From the NCBI GenBank assembly GCA_002869385.1, contig PKTB01000001.1:1434-60444 (forward strand): a stretch of 59,011 nucleotides of DNA, read 5' to 3'. The position numbers were made by a program, and so were the translations under genes. This DNA comes from Marinilabiliales bacterium (lineage in GTDB: Bacteria > Bacteroidota > Bacteroidia > Bacteroidales > ML635J-15). Positions within the stretch are counted from its first letter, which is position 1, and every line of letters starts with the position of its first letter. The notes below the pieces were generated by a model. It saw only the letters and a program-made list of their open reading frames with translations. It made no database searches and was not told the DNA's origin. Shown here piece after piece: positions 58,534-59,011 of this stretch.

Positions 58534-58743
58534 TTTTAAACGTTTAAAATGTTCTAAACAATAATTACTGCAAGATAATTAATAATATCTTATTCTTAAA
58601 AAAAAAAAAGTCTTTTTTCTAAAACGCTGATATTTAAAAATAGTTGCTTGAGGTTTTCAAGTTTATTTTAGTGCTTTGTAAGTCTTTATAATTCAGACAA
58701 GTATAAAAAAAAGAGAAAAAAAGTGAAAAAAAGTGCTGAAAAA

Positions 58744-58776
58744 TTTGGGAAAATAAAATCAATACCTTTATCTTTG
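58744..58776 (+). promoter_or_regulatory. Promoter TTG-N21-TATCTTTG of tRNA-Lys
   Basis: TTG (58745-58747, within TTTG) and TATCTTTG (58769-58776) are 21 bp apart. The tRNA begins 21 bp after the box. Confidence 0.6.
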
Positions 58777-58797
58777 CCGTCCAAAAACGGGAAAAAG

Positions 58798-58870
58798 GAT
58801 TGATTAGCTCAGCAGGTAGAGCACCTGCCTTTTAAGCAGGGGGTCCGGAGTTCGAGCCTCCGATCAATCA
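58798..58870 (+). tRNA. tRNA-Lys (anticodon UUU)
   Basis: A 73-nt cloverleaf. The acceptor stem gattgat (58798-58804) pairs with atcaatc (58863-58869), and the discriminator is A. The D-arm is gctcagcaggtagagc, the anticodon stem cctgc/gcagg holds loop cttttaa, and the T-arm has ggttcgag-like gttcgagcc. The anticodon TTT reads lysine codons. CCA is not encoded; the next bases are CCG. Own promoter and terminator. Confidence 0.97.
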
Positions 58871-58873
58871 CCG

Positions 58874-58901
58874 AGAGACTACAAATTGTGGTCTCTTTTT
58901 T
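58874..58901 (+). terminator. Rho-independent terminator of tRNA-Lys
   Basis: A 9-bp stem (58874-58882 with 58888-58896, one G-T pair) around aaatt, followed by T6. It starts 3 bp after the tRNA. Confidence 0.85.
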
Positions 58902-58906
58902 ATTGT

Positions 58907-59011
58907 ATGACTATGACAACACATTATTTGTACATAATTTACTCGAAGAATAAAGACCGCTACTATGTTGGATCAACATCAGATGATTTAGAATCTCGAA
59001 TTAGGAGACAT
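58907..59011 (+). CDS. GIY-YIG nuclease domain protein, cut by right edge
   Basis: 35 codons are visible: MTMTTHYLYIIYSKNKDRYY then VGSTSDDLESRIRRH. The LYIIYS ... YYVGST pair is the GIY-YIG signature of small stand-alone UvrC-like nuclease-domain proteins, common next to tRNAs in Bacteroidota. Two starts are possible (58907 or 58913). Only the first third of a typical 80-100 residue protein is present. Confidence 0.8.
   Translation, partial: MTMTTHYLYIIYSKNKDRYYVGSTSDDLESRIRRH

Overview
The window is about 59 kb of an AT-rich genome that I assign to the phylum Bacteroidota (class Bacteroidia, probably a free-living or marine relative of Bacteroidales/Marinilabiliales; the family cannot be fixed from the sequence alone). 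Four things point there: six secreted proteins end in a type IX secretion (T9SS) sorting domain (an NP-containing strand followed by a G-x-Y-F/I-[IV] hairpin and a basic tail); genes are preceded by the Bacteroidota promoter TTG-N19-21-TAnnTTTG rather than by Shine-Dalgarno boxes; the division/cell-wall (dcw) cluster has the Bacteroidota gene order; and MraY, the omega-like RNA polymerase subunit and the HU-SPOR protein have Bacteroidota-type forms.

Layout. 1-8559 (minus): a T9SS cargo gene cut by the left edge, a 2088-residue beta-helix/Ig-type T9SS cargo protein, and a small secreted protein. 8778-11532 (minus): folC and two secreted proteins of unknown function. 11694-12959 (plus): rarA. 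12956-14004 (minus): a frameshifted outer-membrane protein. 14113-29629 (minus): the dcw operon mraZ-rsmH-ftsL-ftsI-murE-mraY-murD-ftsW-murG-murC-ftsQ-ftsA-ftsZ, then yqeY. A 10-bp-period repeat array in front of mraZ looks like the MraZ operator. 29803-35656 (plus): a GlsA-like acyltransferase, a BNR-type T9SS protein, a GlsB-like GNAT acyltransferase, an OmpA-family protein and an HU-SPOR protein. 35716-45763 (minus): a C10 cysteine protease; an operon of a zinc-ribbon protein, pepA, pdxA and a short malic enzyme; and a gingipain-family C25 protease. 46080-46616 (plus): a small secreted protein. 46679-51612 (minus): bamD, an rpoZ-like gene, coaBC, a DUF4835 gene and recN. 51742-54615 (minus): an iron/cobalamin-type ABC importer. 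54673-58533 (minus): a trypsin-like protease with PKD repeats. At the right edge are tRNA-Lys(UUU) and the start of a GIY-YIG protein.

The most striking property is damage. Nine genes, several normally essential (folC, murG, ftsI, coaBC), carry eleven in-frame stop codons of all three kinds while coding continues on both sides. One further gene is frameshifted, and FtsZ has valine for an invariant glycine of its GTP-binding loop. Where the expected residue can be guessed from the family, every change fits a single G:C to T:A transversion. That points to oxidative damage or sequencing error, or to a real mutator or decaying lineage, and not to a recoded stop codon.

No CRISPR array, insertion sequence, prophage or rRNA gene was seen.
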